Part shown: one piece after another, positions 1-12,500 of the stretch | Position numbering within the stretch: the stretch's first letter is position 1 | Layout of the letters: each line of letters starts with the position of its first letter | Assembly (NCBI GenBank): GCA_026874595.1 | Contig: CM049316.1 | Span: 41,431,695 to 41,495,694 of the forward strand | Direction of reading: 5' to 3' | Origin: Sipunculus nudus | Taxonomy: Eukaryota > Annelida > Sipuncula > Golfingiida > Sipunculidae | DNA: 64,000 nt | Notes under the pieces: model-generated | What the model was told of the DNA's origin: nothing | What the model saw: only the letters and a program-made list of their open reading frames with translations | Database searches by the model: none | Position numbers and translations under genes: made by a program

Positions 1-55
1 ATTTACATGGATCTCAAGTATGCTGAGAGACTGTTCCACATTTTTTGGTCTTTAG

Positions 56-197
56 GGCACAATTCTGCAATAGTGATTATTTCACAAAGGAAACATTCAG
101 TGAAAACTGGTCTGCAGAACACAGTACGGTATTCTTCATGGATAGCGTGAGTGAAGAGTTCATGGAGTTCTATGGTGCAAGCCCATGGATAGATTGA
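56..197 (+). CDS. Probable terminal coding exon of an unidentified gene entering from the left
   Basis: A pyrimidine-rich stretch ending in TTTAG at 51-55 is a good splice acceptor. From there one frame is open for 46 codons to a TGA at 195-197. The peptide contains SDYFTKETFSENWSAEH and ends EFMEFYGASPWID; it is acidic and aromatic-rich and lacks low-complexity runs, which looks like real protein. The exon begins with one base of a split codon, so the preceding exon lies left of the window. AATAAA at 1005-1010 could end the transcript. No family is recognised. The opposite strand is also open across this stretch (3-218), so strand is inferred from the acceptor and amino-acid composition. Confidence 0.45.
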
Positions 198-2186
198 TAT
201 ATTACAGTCAGAAGTCAAATTTCACTTGATATTCAACTGGCAATCAGTGAAGAGTTGGTGTGTTCAGTTTTGATTACCCTGTGAAATTTCTAGCAGCCAC
301 ATTTTGCATATGTTTCAGGCAGTTCAATTGAACAGATGTTGCACTGCAAAGAAGCAATACATGTGGTAATAACTGCACTGACAGCTCAAGAATTATGAAT
401 GATATGAATACATGTACCAGTACACAAGATCCTATAAAAAATCAAGAAAATATGAAGAGTTGTTGTCTCATTTACAAAACTAATACCAGCTTTGCTGATT
501 GTTTAAGCATTTAATGAAGGGAATAATAAGGTGTTGTTAAAGAAGTTTTGAACAATTAAAATGGTCGTACCGGGACTCTCATGAGGAAGATATCAGGGTT
601 GTTGATATCACAGTGGAAAAGAAATGGCCGAATTGATTGTGGATGAACTGTTCTGGCATTTAACGCCTTAGTTAGATCAGTAATCGCACCTAGTTTTTGC
701 TATTAAGAACATAAAACCATGTCATCTGGGTGATTTTTTATTCACTGAATATCATATACCCGTGGAAAGAGAAATGAGTATAGAACAAAGAACATTGAAG
801 ATATTTGATCACAGAGGCATAAAGTCTTGCATACCAAGGCCTGTTCTTTTCATCTAAGTAAAAATACCTGGGTAGAAAGAACCTAAGGTATTAGCAAATT
901 CTCATTACACCCCACTCGTGCGTTCATGTGGAATTTTAATCCCTTTAGTACAAAGATGTGTGCATGAGCCTTACCCTAATAACTGTATTAAGAAAGAGCT
1001 GATCAATAAATCTCTCTACAAAGCCACTGTATTTCTGTACCAGACATGTTGACCTAAGCAGGTGTGTGCCTCCTTAAAGAACCTGGAGGTCATGTGGCCA
1101 AAACTGATGATGTAACATTATACCAATTGACCTCCTGTTGCCGATACTGATGGGGTCTGAATACTGTAGTTAATGGTTTTTATATATCAAACTATGCATG
1201 TGTGTTTGTGGCCAGATATGGGTAAAAAATAACCACTTCTGATCACTTCCTTTTTGCACGTTTTTTCTTGTGTTTATTTTCTATCATAATATGATATTTG
1301 CAACAGAAACAAAAATTATAGCTATACATAGAAATAGGTGGATAGGGATGCTTGAACAGAGTATAGTTCTAACAAATCTGAAAAATTAATGGTTACTTGT
1401 ACAGATGATAAGTGAATATGAATCAAATATAAAATTACTCTCTGGTCAAATTTAGCAAGATATAACATTATCTCAGATATCTTGAATTTTTCATCGCTGG
1501 TTTAGACTGTATTTCATTGTGCTTTCATAATGGTTTCTCTCTTCATAATGGCCATAAATTAAAAAAACTGCAAAAAAGTTTTGATTCAGATATGAACCAA
1601 CAAATACAGATTGATTGTGACATCAGGGTTAAATCAGAGTTTTCTCTATCATACTTAATTTATCATATACCAAATTATTTCAAGAAACAATTTATCATGA
1701 ATCCAAACCAGTAATGATGAAACAAAATATCAGCAATTAAGTTTCAGTTTTTGCCCAGTATTTTCATTAAAGCACATTTCTTTTTTTATTTAACTTTTTT
1801 GTGCACTTAGCTTAGAATTTATATGGCACATAAAATTGTCCTCCCATTCTTTTTTTGTTAGATGTTGATTTGATTCGTCTTCGTTTCAGGTTAAGTAACC
1901 TTTTTTTTCTAGCTGATTTGATTAGCCCTGTACCCATGGTTAAATTGAGATTGAATCAACTCCAAATTTAACAGGATCCTTTTCCGGGAAAATTTTTTGT
2001 CGTTATCATTTAGTTTAATCAGTGCCAGAACCTCAGTATTGTTTTTAGCCCTTCCTGTTAAACGTCCAGACCAGCTTACATTTAACTTTGATATAAGTAC
2101 ATGCAACTGTATTGAAGACCTTATTAGATCACATACAATAAAATAGAATCTTGAAATTATTAAGTTTAAAAAAATAATTGTAATCA
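198..2186. other. Possible 3' UTR, then gene-free AT-rich DNA
   Basis: After the stop at 197 there is no further coding-like frame. AATAAA at 1005-1010 is the first clear polyadenylation signal on the plus strand. The remainder to about 2186 is AT-rich with no repeat or gene I can support. Confidence 0.3.
1005..1010 (+). terminator. Candidate polyadenylation signal AATAAA
   Basis: Canonical hexamer about 810 bases after the TGA at 195-197. It would give a 3' UTR of ordinary animal length. AATAAA is common in AT-rich DNA, so this depends on the exon call being right. Confidence 0.25.
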
Positions 2187-2460
2187 GAAATCTGCATTCT
2201 GAGAGAAACAAGCCTCCTCCATTTGGGGGGTGTCTCTTATGGGATGCCCAAAACCATGTCTGCATTCACTTAATTGGGACATTCAGCCCTGGATCAGTTG
2301 TGCATAAGTGACTGTACATTTGTGAATATCCTTGATGATGTCCCTGAACCTGGATCATGTGCCGGATCCCACCAAAATCTAAGCAATTCTTCATTGCCCT
2401 ATTCTGAAATACCTTTATAATATCATGAGATTCTGTGAACATTGATGAACACATACCCTC
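2187..2460 (+). repeat. Dispersed hairpin-headed repeat, copy 1 (diverged)
   Basis: Shares a run of landmarks with copies near 19863, 25556 and 33393: a GCATTCTGA-type head, AAGCCTCC, a G-run followed by GTC, GCATAAGTGACTGTACATTTGTGAATAT, a GATCATGTGCCGGAT-type block, TTCTTCATTGCCC and CATGAGATTCTG. This copy is the most diverged and its head hairpin is lost. About 330 bp at full length, non-coding, unnamed by me. Confidence 0.6.
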
Positions 2461-5400
2461 CTGGCTGAGGCATTATATGCATCAATCTCTGTGACACTAC
2501 TTGTATTGAATGAAAGCTCCCAAAGGCTGAACTGTGCAGCTTTGTTGAAAAAACATAAAGAAGTCATGATCTGTCCACCAACGTCTTAAACAGTCTAGGA
2601 TAGGCACAAAGTAAATATAGTAGAACACTGTTTTCCGAAAGCGTCAGAGAACAAGCTTTCGGATGATGAAAGGTCATGGGTCTGGCTGCAACTTCGTATG
2701 ACTGTTAATGACATGTTACACAGTGAACAAAGTCTTTCCTTTCGACCTATGTAATGGAAGACCGGGCATATAAAAAATATTAGATTCATTGCAGACCCTT
2801 ATTGGTAAAAATCTGTCTAACCTGTTTTGAGGACACATGCATGGGCCTTTTTTTCAACAAATTCATCCACGGGAAAGGTCAAATGAAATGGCCATTTGTG
2901 ATGACTGGCTGGTTTCTTTAACAGTCCACAGGTGGTAAAAGTGCAGTACATGGGTAACGAGTGAAAGGCAAAAGGAAATTAAGTTTTTGAAAGATGGCAC
3001 AGACTACCTATTAAACTGGAGCATTTTATAATTATCAGATCTAACTTAGGTTTAATCTTATTGAATTGCCTACTTTGCATATTTGTTTTGCCCTATGGGG
3101 GCTCCCTTTCCTCCTGGATAAAACAGTGTAAACAGCAGTTTCAAGGTTCTTGTCCGCATGTATTTACCTTTCTGTGAATGGGCAGTATCTGGTGATTTCA
3201 TTTTATATTCAACATGTTTCTCTGTACTTTTCATGATATCAGGAATAGTGGATCTGTTTAGATACGCTGCAATTATGGTGGGCTTCTCACCCCGTTTGCT
3301 GGGCTCAGGGATTACAAGCTTGTCATAAAACACCATCTGTTTTCTCTTCTTTTATTCCAAATTCCTGCCAAATGACCACTAGGTGATCTTGTTTTAGTAT
3401 AGTTTTTTCTTGATAGTTATAGTAAAAAAGGCAAATAGGCATAAGCAGAATAATGGCAAATTTGAATAGATGACACAGTTGCTTTTCAGGAGTGTCTGTT
3501 TATTGGTATGGCTGTATTGAAATTTATAAATATTTATTAGCCTTTGTCCCTTTTTGAAAGATGAGGTCAAATTTAGACTGTATAAATAGGAAAAGAGGTT
3601 AGGCCAACCACCTCCTATTAATATATATATAATCTTCACTGATAATAACAGTACAGCTTCTTCAGAAATTTTCTTTTCAGAATTTTTTGTCAGCAACTAT
3701 CACATGTCACCCTGGGCCAGCCAGCTCCGGATTAAACACCCTGGTACTTCAAACTATATATGTTGGATCCTGTCAGTGGAGATTCCATAACATTAGTAAA
3801 ACTCTCAACTCAGAGAGTTGCAATTTCATTGTTTCTGCTGATTATTACAGTCCAAAGCTATAGCTATACAAACAATATAAATCCCTTAGTTGAGAGTTCA
3901 ACTAAACCAGGTACAACACTGGTACCCTCCAGAAAGACAAGCAGTTCACTTCTCACAGTCAGTAATCCTTGGTCACATGTGTTATGACCATTCATTCCCC
4001 TGATTCAAGCTTGCTACCATAGTAGCAGAGAGCAGGAATGTGCTCTGAACATTAATTTGAAGACTCTCATTTGTTTAAAATTGTGCATTGAAAAGAACTT
4101 GCTACTATCAGGTTTTAACTAACAAGTCCAGGTTTATTAATTAAGTTGCCTGATATGTCAACAACTCTGCTACTTGAGCTTTATTACTAGAGTATATTGT
4201 GTCTAGTAAGTAATAAGTTGTATGTTGAATAAATTCTTTATTTTCACTTCAACATGGAGAAACAACATATAACTCATGACAGACCTCATTTATTGATAAT
4301 TTATTAATTAACTGTAATACAACATATATCTATAGAACAACATTGTTCAGGCTTTGGGAACAACCATTACAAGTTAAAAAACATACAGGAATCTCTTTTT
4401 AAATAGGGTTTGTGCATGAGGACAAAGACACAGTGGGCCAGAAGGATTTGTAATTTAGGTGTCCCGTTATTAAACTGCTAGTCTGAATGACAGAACTGTA
4501 GCTGCTGTGCATCTCCAGCATAAAATATAGTATTATTTATACCTGTTGCAGTTTTTAAATCATCCTGAACTCTTGTATTTACAGGTAAGACGATGGCCGA
4601 GATATTGACCATAAATAGACCATGTTTTTAAGACCAGCTGGCCCTGTTCCTGATGGATTGTAGATTGTTACCATCCATATTATACTAGACTAACATTTTT
4701 TTTATCCATGTCTCTAGTGCATGGTTACATGATGGCATCAGTCTAATTTTGTCCTCTATACACCATTTGGTCGGTAATTACAGGATATTTGGATCGGCTT
4801 CTCACGTCATGTGATCAGGCTCTACAGGATGGCTACAACAATTTACAAATGTCAGAGGTCCCTTATAGCCAGCTGAATCCAGCTGAATCTCGCAAATTTT
4901 TTTCCAACAAAATGGCCACGGGATAATGCCGAATTTTGCAATTAGATCCTACATTCATTTTTTTTGTCTTTATTTTTTTTCTGGAGACACATTAAAAAAA
5001 AAGACTTTCATTATTTGAGAATTTTTCTTCAGTCTGCATGTGAGCTGCACTTATGGTACCCTTAGTTTTTCTTCTGATGAAGGGCAATGAGTAATTAATG
5101 AGATTAAGTGCCAACAAATGTGTCAGTGACATGACAGAACTCAAACTCTCATTTGCAGAATCTGGGGTATTAATTACGTGGCTGTCCTTGCACTTAGTGG
5201 CCTGACCCCCCTCGGTCTGACCTCTGTGTAGTGACCCCCCTGTATCTTTCACCAGGCTTTAATGAATCTTGCGCTGTTGTTGGCCCAAGACTCGATTAGA
5301 TGTAGGAAGCAATTAGTTTTGCTTCCTAAGTGCAGCCAGAAATTGGATTTTTACACTTATTCCTGTTCAAGATCCAGTGTCTGAGTATGACAGCTTTACG

Positions 5401-6225
5401 TCAGTCGGGACTGGTATCTGATTAACTTGCTGCTGAGCAAATACTACCGCATTTCATAATTTCATCTACGTGGTGGGTTTAATTACTTTTGCTGGTCTGA
5501 CATTTTGCTGTGGCAGATTGTAGACAGACCCGGCAAAAAATAGCCAGGTCTACACAACTTTGGCTCATCTAGTTGTAATGCTCCGTACCGTGGGGAATAT
5601 ATGTAACCTGAATTTATTGTTACATATAGCAGTATTTTATCCCAAGAGCACAGGGCCTCATCTGTTGTTAGAGAAAGCCATTTAACAATCCCTTTGGACA
5701 GAGTGTAGGTCATGTCCAACTGCAATTTGCTATGACCTCCGATGCTATGTAGTTTTTTTTTTATTCCCTGCAGGTGGCAGTGGGGACATGACAGGCGCTT
5801 GAAAGATGACATGGGTTCAAATGAAGGTTATGGCTGACCTAAAGTGGAAATCTTTCCTCTGTGCATATACCATTAGCAGAATCTTGAGCCAAAACCAATA
5901 CCAGTAAATTGTCTATCCATCAGTACACTGTAGCGAAAATGTACAACAGCTTATACTAAAGACTGGTAAGCTAGAAAGCCATGGGCCAAAAAGTAGGTCA
6001 CTGTGACATAATTAAGCAAAAAAAATGATACTTTAAAATTCTTTATATTGCAAAGTCTATACAAGTAAACTCATCAGTAGGAATTTAAAATGATGAAATG
6101 AAGCTTTATTGGGCCAGTATTACCCATTTTGTACCCTTAGGACTACAGTTGGGTGTGATAGAAAGGTGGCCTTCATCTGTGGAACAGATCTGTGACAAAG
6201 ATATATCATGTTTCTATTTACAATA
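2461..6225. other. Gene-free stretch with one possible conserved non-coding block
   Basis: I find no exon here. At about 5030-5340 the sequence is more balanced in base composition and carries ATTA-containing words (AGTAATTAATGAG, GTATTAATTACGTG) and short repeated GACCCCCCT words. This is the texture seen in developmental enhancers, but only comparison with another species could show it. AATAAA at 4229-4234 has no associated ORF. Confidence 0.25.
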
Positions 6226-7300
6226 CCGTATTTATTCCAATTTGGCGATCCCTCTTATTTCTCGACACCAAAAAAATATTTTGAAAGCATAATTTCTAAA
6301 ATGACTCTAATTTCGCGACTGCAGACGATGTTTTCTATCGACGATGTTGAGGTGAAATGCCTCCGTCTCTCACGGGCACCACAGTTTGTATCTGACTAGA
6401 TTCTTATTACATTGAGCATCCACATCATACTTGTTTCCAGTAAAATTTTTGAAGATACAAAGATGCGTTTTTCATAATATATAAACATGATAAAGTGTTC
6501 AAGATCAAAATGGGCGTCCTTGACGAAGCAAACTCGTGTAGGCACGTGGCTCGTGTGCAATTCACGTTCGATCTTTAGCAATAATATTTAAGTATGCGGA
6601 AGGTACCCGTGGTGGAACAACTGTGGCGCAGTTGGAACTGTCATGTTAGTTAAGTTTAAACGACACCGGTTAGTTTTTGGATGGGTGACCGCACGTTCCA
6701 AACAGGGCCCGATCGAGGGCACGCGAGCTTGGACCATTTCGGGTCGTATATATATTAACGGGCCGTTACTTTCCTATATTTATTAAGTATTATGCAAATA
6801 AAAGTTATCTGATAATAGGCAGTTATTTTTTATAAAGTCTTCTTCCAACTTCCGTGCAGCTGCTTGTCCCTTTTCGGCCCGCCGATATCACCGCCTGGTG
6901 GGTTAACTTGAAACAGCTGATAGTTACATGAGTTGCCGTCTATATCAAGTGATCGTACCTATACGCGAAGTAGTGATCATTTTGTGAAGTGATTGAGCTT
7001 AGTTCGATTAATCATTTGCGGACTCCATATAATTCATGTGACGGTTGGAAGCCCGTTTGTAGGAAATACTGTTAAGCTAACAAAACAAACTGATAAAGGA
7101 CCAAATTATCACTCAATTCATATATCCGCTCGAGTGTCAGAGCGGCCCTGCGTCTCTACGGAAGATTATCAAACCGCATGCCTCTAAAATCTTGACCACC
7201 GCAAATTCTGCAGGAAGATAATTTTCAAATATCCTCCATTATCTCGACCTCTGAGAAAATTAATTATTTTTAAGTGGTCGCCAATTTAGAATAAATACGG
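6226..7300. mobile_element. Non-autonomous DNA transposon with terminal inverted repeats and TA flanks
   Basis: The left end reads CCGTATTTATTCCAATTTGG and the right end is its inverse complement with few changes; the match continues with GCGACC/GGTCGC. TA lies directly outside each end (6224-6225 and 7301-7302), as for Tc1/mariner-type target duplication. The 1075-bp interior has no transposase-like ORF, so it would need an enzyme from elsewhere. It encloses a segment resembling 5S rRNA. Confidence 0.7.
6619..6700 (+). repeat. SINE-like or 5S rRNA-derived segment
   Basis: Positions 6668-6692 read GGTTAGT, two unmatched bases, then TTGGATGGG-T-GACCGC, close to box C of the internal promoter of animal 5S rRNA. 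About 45 bases upstream, TGGCGCAGTTGG fits a tRNA-type A box. A complete 5S gene is not present: the 5' half and the usual GGGAATACC downstream are missing. Best read as a polymerase III-derived retrosequence inside the TIR element. Confidence 0.4.
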
Positions 7301-7598
7301 TAATTTATCCAAAAACAACTTTCTTTTGTCAGTACTGTTATATTTTAATGACCATCAGCAAAGCTTGTAACTAGTGATGCATTCAATCCACTATTTGCTT
7401 GACAGAAAATTTGTTCAGCTGTAGATGTGTTTATGGCATATTGAATGACTGAGCTATGGTAACCAGTGATACTGAGAACAACTCTTATCAGTTTGTGACT
7501 TGTAGAACATTGCTGGCCTTGGCCCAAGTACTGACTTTGTCAACCATTATACACATGTGAACCTGGTGCTTGCTACACTTGGTAAAAATTAAGGTAAT

Positions 7599-7601
<3 letters not shown>

Positions 7602-7653
<52 letters not shown>
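7602..7653. repeat. (TA)n microsatellite
   Basis: An uninterrupted alternating TA run of about 52 bases. Confidence 0.95.
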
Positions 7654-7660
<7 letters not shown>

Positions 7661-8635
7661 TATGTAAGAGGTTGAAGAGGTTGTAAGAGGTTGAAATATT
7701 TTAATTTACAACGTAATTTTAGTTTACCATGTTATTAAGGGGGTATAAGTTATATATTTGTAGGTTTTATATCCCTGGGCTATATTAGGGTTCTTCATTT
7801 CTTCATACAGCAAGGTGAGTTGCCCCACTAATTTCTCTGAAAGAGATTCCCACCCAGCAAAAAATTATATAAAAATGATGAAATGATGCAAAGCAAAATT
7901 ATTTTACACTTAAGCTCATTGACCGCCCTACCACTTGTTGGACCTTGCTGTAATTTTTGGAATGAAGAACCCTTATATATGGATGTAGACGAGTTACCGG
8001 TAGATTTGGAAACAGGTTCTTTCCAGGACAAAGGTTAAGGTTTTCAGTACCCAGAGGTCAATTTACAGGTCATTACATAAGTTTCTAGTTTGAAGTTTCA
8101 CTGGTGCTGAAAATTATTACAGTAGCCTGAGTAAGAACATGAATTGTATATCAAACTGGAGGATACCAGTTCTAGCGGTGAGTATCTAAAGCTGTGAGTT
8201 TATGTATCAGTTAATCTGGTCCTAACCCAGAGTGCATTTAAAGATAGATCTCTTTTCAAAAATGACCTGTTTCCTTTTGAATGTGTATACATATATTAAT
8301 ATATATATTAATTAAGTCTGTGAATTGTGGAGGCCCCTAGAAAGGATTCAGTTATCAATTGTTTACCTGTGTTTTAATTGTCAGTTCAATTCTTATTTAA
8401 GAAATAAATTTCAGACTTTTTAAAAATAAACACAAAATGGATGTTAGTGAATTTCAGAAATAGAAGAAACATGTAGATCTCCCTCCGTTTGTCGCTGTCA
8501 TATATGTTTCTCTGTGGATATGTGGATTGGGCTACCAGCGAATGTTCAAAGTGGATTTTGTGCACATACATGATAAAGAAGTTCAACAATACAAACTACT
8601 CAGTCAAATTTGGGAGCTCAGACTTTAAAGACTTT
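7654..8635. other. Gene-free AT-rich stretch
   Basis: Contains a short direct repeat (TAAGAGGTTGAAGAGGTTGTAAG near 7666-7690, with GAGGTTG repeated) and nothing else I can support. Confidence 0.3.
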
Positions 8636-8760
8636 AGGGTGGTACACGCAAAAAAATCATAATCAAAATTAATCAATTCAGAGATAAATAATTGATTACA
8701 ATTTAATTGAGAGCTTGCAATTCAATGCATCAGTTCTTCAATGCATTGTTACAACCCTGG

Positions 8761-8797
<37 letters not shown>

Positions 8798-8801
8798 ATA
8801 T
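8761..8801. repeat. (TA)n(TG)n microsatellite
   Basis: Alternating TA passing into TG and back to TA. Confidence 0.9.
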
Positions 8802-9584
8802 AAATAAAAACATCCTGTATATGTAAATCTGAAAAAAAACAACAGCAGGAAAAAATATCAGAAATATTTACGGCAATTATCGAACACCAAAATGATTAAA
8901 ATTGCCATTGTCAGATCACAGATTGCAGTTGAAATATATTTCTACAGGACCAAGTGTAACTGTTGATACTGTATATATGCTCTGTAGTATACATATTTTT
9001 TATTGTATGCTGTTCTTCCACTATGTGTGGCTTTTTAACCAGCATTCCTCTTTTCGTGCTGGCAAACAACAGACACAAGCTAGGTATATATTATATGTCT
9101 TCTTCTGCAATGAGTGGAGAAATATTGGCAAATCCTATATTTTTTTCCTCCACTGTGTCAAAAAAACACATCCAAAGGGTTGACCATCAGAAATCTTATA
9201 TACTTATTGAAACGGGAATGATGGATTAGGCACTATGGAATATACTTATGCATGCAGACCTGATTTGAGGATAACTGATATTACAGATATTGCCCTATGG
9301 TGTTGTTTTTTTAGGGGGGGGGGGTCACAGCCTTGGGTGCTAGATTCCAGATGATTACTTAGGGGCCTGCATCAAATAATTTCAACCTTGATAAAACAAT
9401 CATTTGATGTAAATGAAAGGATTAAGACCATATGAGCAAGTGGCTATTATTGTAAGAATGGTTGAAAATCATGTTCGATGATTGAAAGAAAAAATGACTG
9501 ATGATCGATTATTAATCATCATTTTAAGTACCTTCTATATTTACTTGAAATCTGCTTTATAGAATTATATTTAAAATATTGAAA

Positions 9585-9705
9585 TACTTATTGTGCATAC
9601 ATATTTGTTTGTGATCAGTCACACATAAATGCAACCAGTTTAGTGGATTATGAAAGTAAATGACCAATCATCAATTTAATTGATTTATTGGCACACCCCT
9701 AAGGG
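9585..9705 (-). repeat. End of a hAT-like repeat with ATTGATT words
   Basis: Read on the minus strand it begins AGGGGTGTGCCAATAAATCA, which resembles the CAGGGGTGTGCCA-type ends of hAT-like elements. The same block, diverged, occurs in the same orientation at about 25330-25425 (TGCAATCAGTTTAATC then GACCAATAATCAATTTAATC). Only one end is visible, so class is tentative. Confidence 0.4.
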
Positions 9706-9930
9706 CTACACTGTTCTGTATGGTTAAGGAATATTAACTGACTGGCTGATAAACCTGGTATACCAGGCTATTTACTGCAGTTTGGGAGATATATTTACTG
9801 AGATATTGAATGTTTGCTCATTTTTATGCCCCCGCCACAAAGTGGCCGGGGCATATAGTTTTACCCATGTCTGTCCTTCCGTCATTCCGTCATTCCGAAA
9901 TCAAACAGTTGTACGGACTTTTTTTCGCAA

Positions 9931-11536
9931 TGCCTGCAGATATTGGCCTGATTTTTGGTGCATGGGCAGATAATGACCAGTTACAGAGCAAGTTTGCATT
10001 TCGTCCCGGTTGACCTACTTTTGACCGTTTTACAGCTCCTAAACTTAGAAAATATCATGAAAAATAGAAATTTTCATGACAAATACACATAAACAGATTT
10101 TTTTTCGCAGTGCCTGCAGATATTAGCCTGATTTTTGGTGTGTGAGCAGATAATGACCACTTACAGATCGAGTTCCTGTTTCGTCCCAGTTGACCTACTT
10201 TTGACCGTTTTACAGCTCCTTAACTTAGAAAATTTCATGAAAAATAGAAATTTTCATGACAAATACACATGTACGGACTTTTTTTTCGCAATGCCTGCAG
10301 ATATTAGCCTGATTTTTGGTGTGTGAGCAGATAATGACCACTTACAGATCGAGTTCCTGTTTCGTCCCAGTTGACCTACTTTTGACCGTTTTACAGCTCC
10401 TTAACTTAGAAAATTTCATGAAAAATAGAAATTTTCATGACAAATACACATGTACGGACTTTTTTTTCGCAATGCCTGCAGATATTGGCCTGATTTTTGG
10501 TGTGTGGGCAAATAATGACCAGTTACAGATCGAGTTCGCGTTTCGTCCTGGTTGACCTACTTTTGACCGTTTTACAGCTCCTAAACTTAGAAAATTTCAT
10601 GAAAAATAGAAATTTTCATGACAAATACACATGTACGAACTTTTTTTTCGCAATGCCTGCAGATATTGGCCTGATTTTTGGTGTGTGGGCAAATAATGAC
10701 CAGTTACAGATCGAGTGTGCGTTTCGTCCCGGTTGACCTACTTTTGACAGTTTCACGGCTCCTTAACTTAGAAAATTTCATGAAAAATAGAAATTTTCAT
10801 GACAAATACACATGTACAGATTTTTTTCGCAGTGCCTGCAGATATTAGCCTGATTTTTGGTGTGTGAGCAGATAATGACCACTTACAGATCGAGTTCCTG
10901 TTTCGTCCCAGTTGACCTACTTTTGACCGTTTTACAGCTCCTTAACTTAGAAAATTTCATGAAAAATAGAAATTTTCATGACAAATACACATGTACGGAC
11001 TTTTTTTTCGCAATGCCTGCAGATATTGGCCTGATTTTTGGTGTGTGGGCAAATAATGACCAGTTACAGATCGAGTTCGCGTTTCGTCCTGGTTGACCTA
11101 CTTTTGACCGTTTTACAGCTCCTAAACTTAGAAAATTTCATGAAAAATAGAAATTTTCATGACAAATACACATGTACGAACTTTTTTTTCGCAATGCCTG
11201 CAGATATTGGCCTGATTTTTGGTGTGTGGGCAAATAATGACCAGTTACAGATCGAGTGTGCGTTTCGTCCCGGTTGACCTACTTTTGACAGTTTCACGGC
11301 TCCTAAACTTAGAAAAATTCATGAAAAATAGAAATTTTCATGACAAATACACATGTACAGACTTTTTTTTGCAATGCCTGCAGATATTGGCCTGATTTTT
11401 GGTGTGTTGGCAGATAATGACCAGTTACAGATCGAGTTTGTGTTTCGTCCCGGTTGACCTACTTTTGACCGTTTTACGGCTCCTAAACTAAGAAAAATTC
11501 ATGAAAAATAGAAATTTTCATGACAAATACACATGT
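9931..11536 (+). repeat. 181-bp tandem array, nine units
   Basis: The marker TGCCTGCAGATATT-type sequence occurs at 9931, 10111, 10292, 10473, 10654, 10833, 11014, 11195 and 11375, a spacing of 179-181 bp. Each unit holds an inverted pair TCATGAAAA / TTTTCATGA with a 7-base loop. Translations around 10316-10736 and 10857-11277 are the same, showing a 541-bp (three-unit) higher-order repeat. The recurring ORFs of about 79 codons are by-products of the repeat. Confidence 0.9.
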
Positions 11537-11548
11537 ACAGCCGTTTTT

Positions 11549-12165
11549 AGCCCTTAGCTCATAGGCTGATGGGCTATTGTTATCACCCAAGCTGTCCGTC
11601 TGTCCGTCCGTCCATCTGTCTGTCCGGTGTCTGTCCGTCCGTCCGTTCCGTGTCTGTTAACTTTTACCTTGTGAGCGGGATATCTCTAAAAGGATTCACC
11701 GTTGGAATTTTATTTCATCAGTGAAGATGTATATTGATAAAATCTCGGCCAAGTTCAAAGATGGGTGACCTTGACCCATTTTTCTACATTTTAGAGCTGA
11801 TTATAGAAAAACACTCATAAGTTTATATCTCAGGAACCATTGTGTGGATTTTCACAAAACTTACTATGATCATTTGGACTGATGGTCTGTATGTGCTGCA
11901 CAATTTTGGTGGCGTCACCTGCAATTTCTGATTTTTTAATGACACAGGAACTTCATTTCTTCAGTGCTATTGCATTATATTTACAAAATCTTGGTCAGGT
12001 TCAAAGATGGGTGATCTTGACCTACTTTTCAAGGTCACAGAGCTTAGTATAGAAAAAAACTTAGGAGCTTATTTCTCAGGAAGCATTTGGTGGATTGTTA
12101 TGAAACATGGTATATACCTCTCCAATTTAAATTTATAAATGATTATCAACTTTTGCTAATATTCT
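11549..12165 (+). mobile_element. Second mollusc-type repeat interrupting the 181-bp array
   Basis: Starts AGCCCTTAGCTCATAGGCTG followed by ATGGGCTATTG and several GTCC repeats, a layout like the outer element. The body includes GGGTGACCTTGACC, ATCTCAGGAACCATTG and GGTGGCGTCACCTGC; the last two words recur in the 16-18 kb repeat. It sits between the ninth 181-bp unit and two diverged units at about 12172 and 12363, so it appears nested. Its right border is approximate. Confidence 0.5.
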
Positions 12166-12171
12166 AGTTTC

Positions 12172-12500
12172 GCAATGCAATGCTTACAGATACTGGCCTA
12201 TAATGTTTGGTCTGTGGGCGCATAATGACCACTTACAGATGGAGTTTGCGTTTCTTCCCACTTAACCTATTTTTCACCATATGACAGATCCTGAACATAG
12301 AAAATTTCATGAAAGACAGAAATTTTCATGAAAAATGCACATATATGGACTTTTTTTCACAATGCCTGCAGATACTGGCCTGATTTTTGGTGTGTTGCTT
12401 GATAATGACCCTTTACAGATCGAGTTTGCATTTTGCCCTTGTTGACCTACTTTTGACCATACAAAACCTCCTGAACTTAAAAAATTTTACAAAATTTTAC
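12172..12500 (+). repeat. Two diverged 181-bp units beyond the interruption
   Basis: GCAATGCTTACAGATACTGG at about 12177 and TGCCTGCAGATACTGG at 12363 continue the same unit. They have accumulated more changes than the nine-unit block. Confidence 0.75.

Noticed and set aside
6668-6692. 5S rRNA gene
   Set aside because: Only the box C region matches; the rest of the gene is absent.
10135-11277. Recurring ORFs of 63-79 codons beginning MVCEQIM or MVCGQIM
   Set aside because: Products of the 181-bp satellite; starts and ends repeat with the unit.
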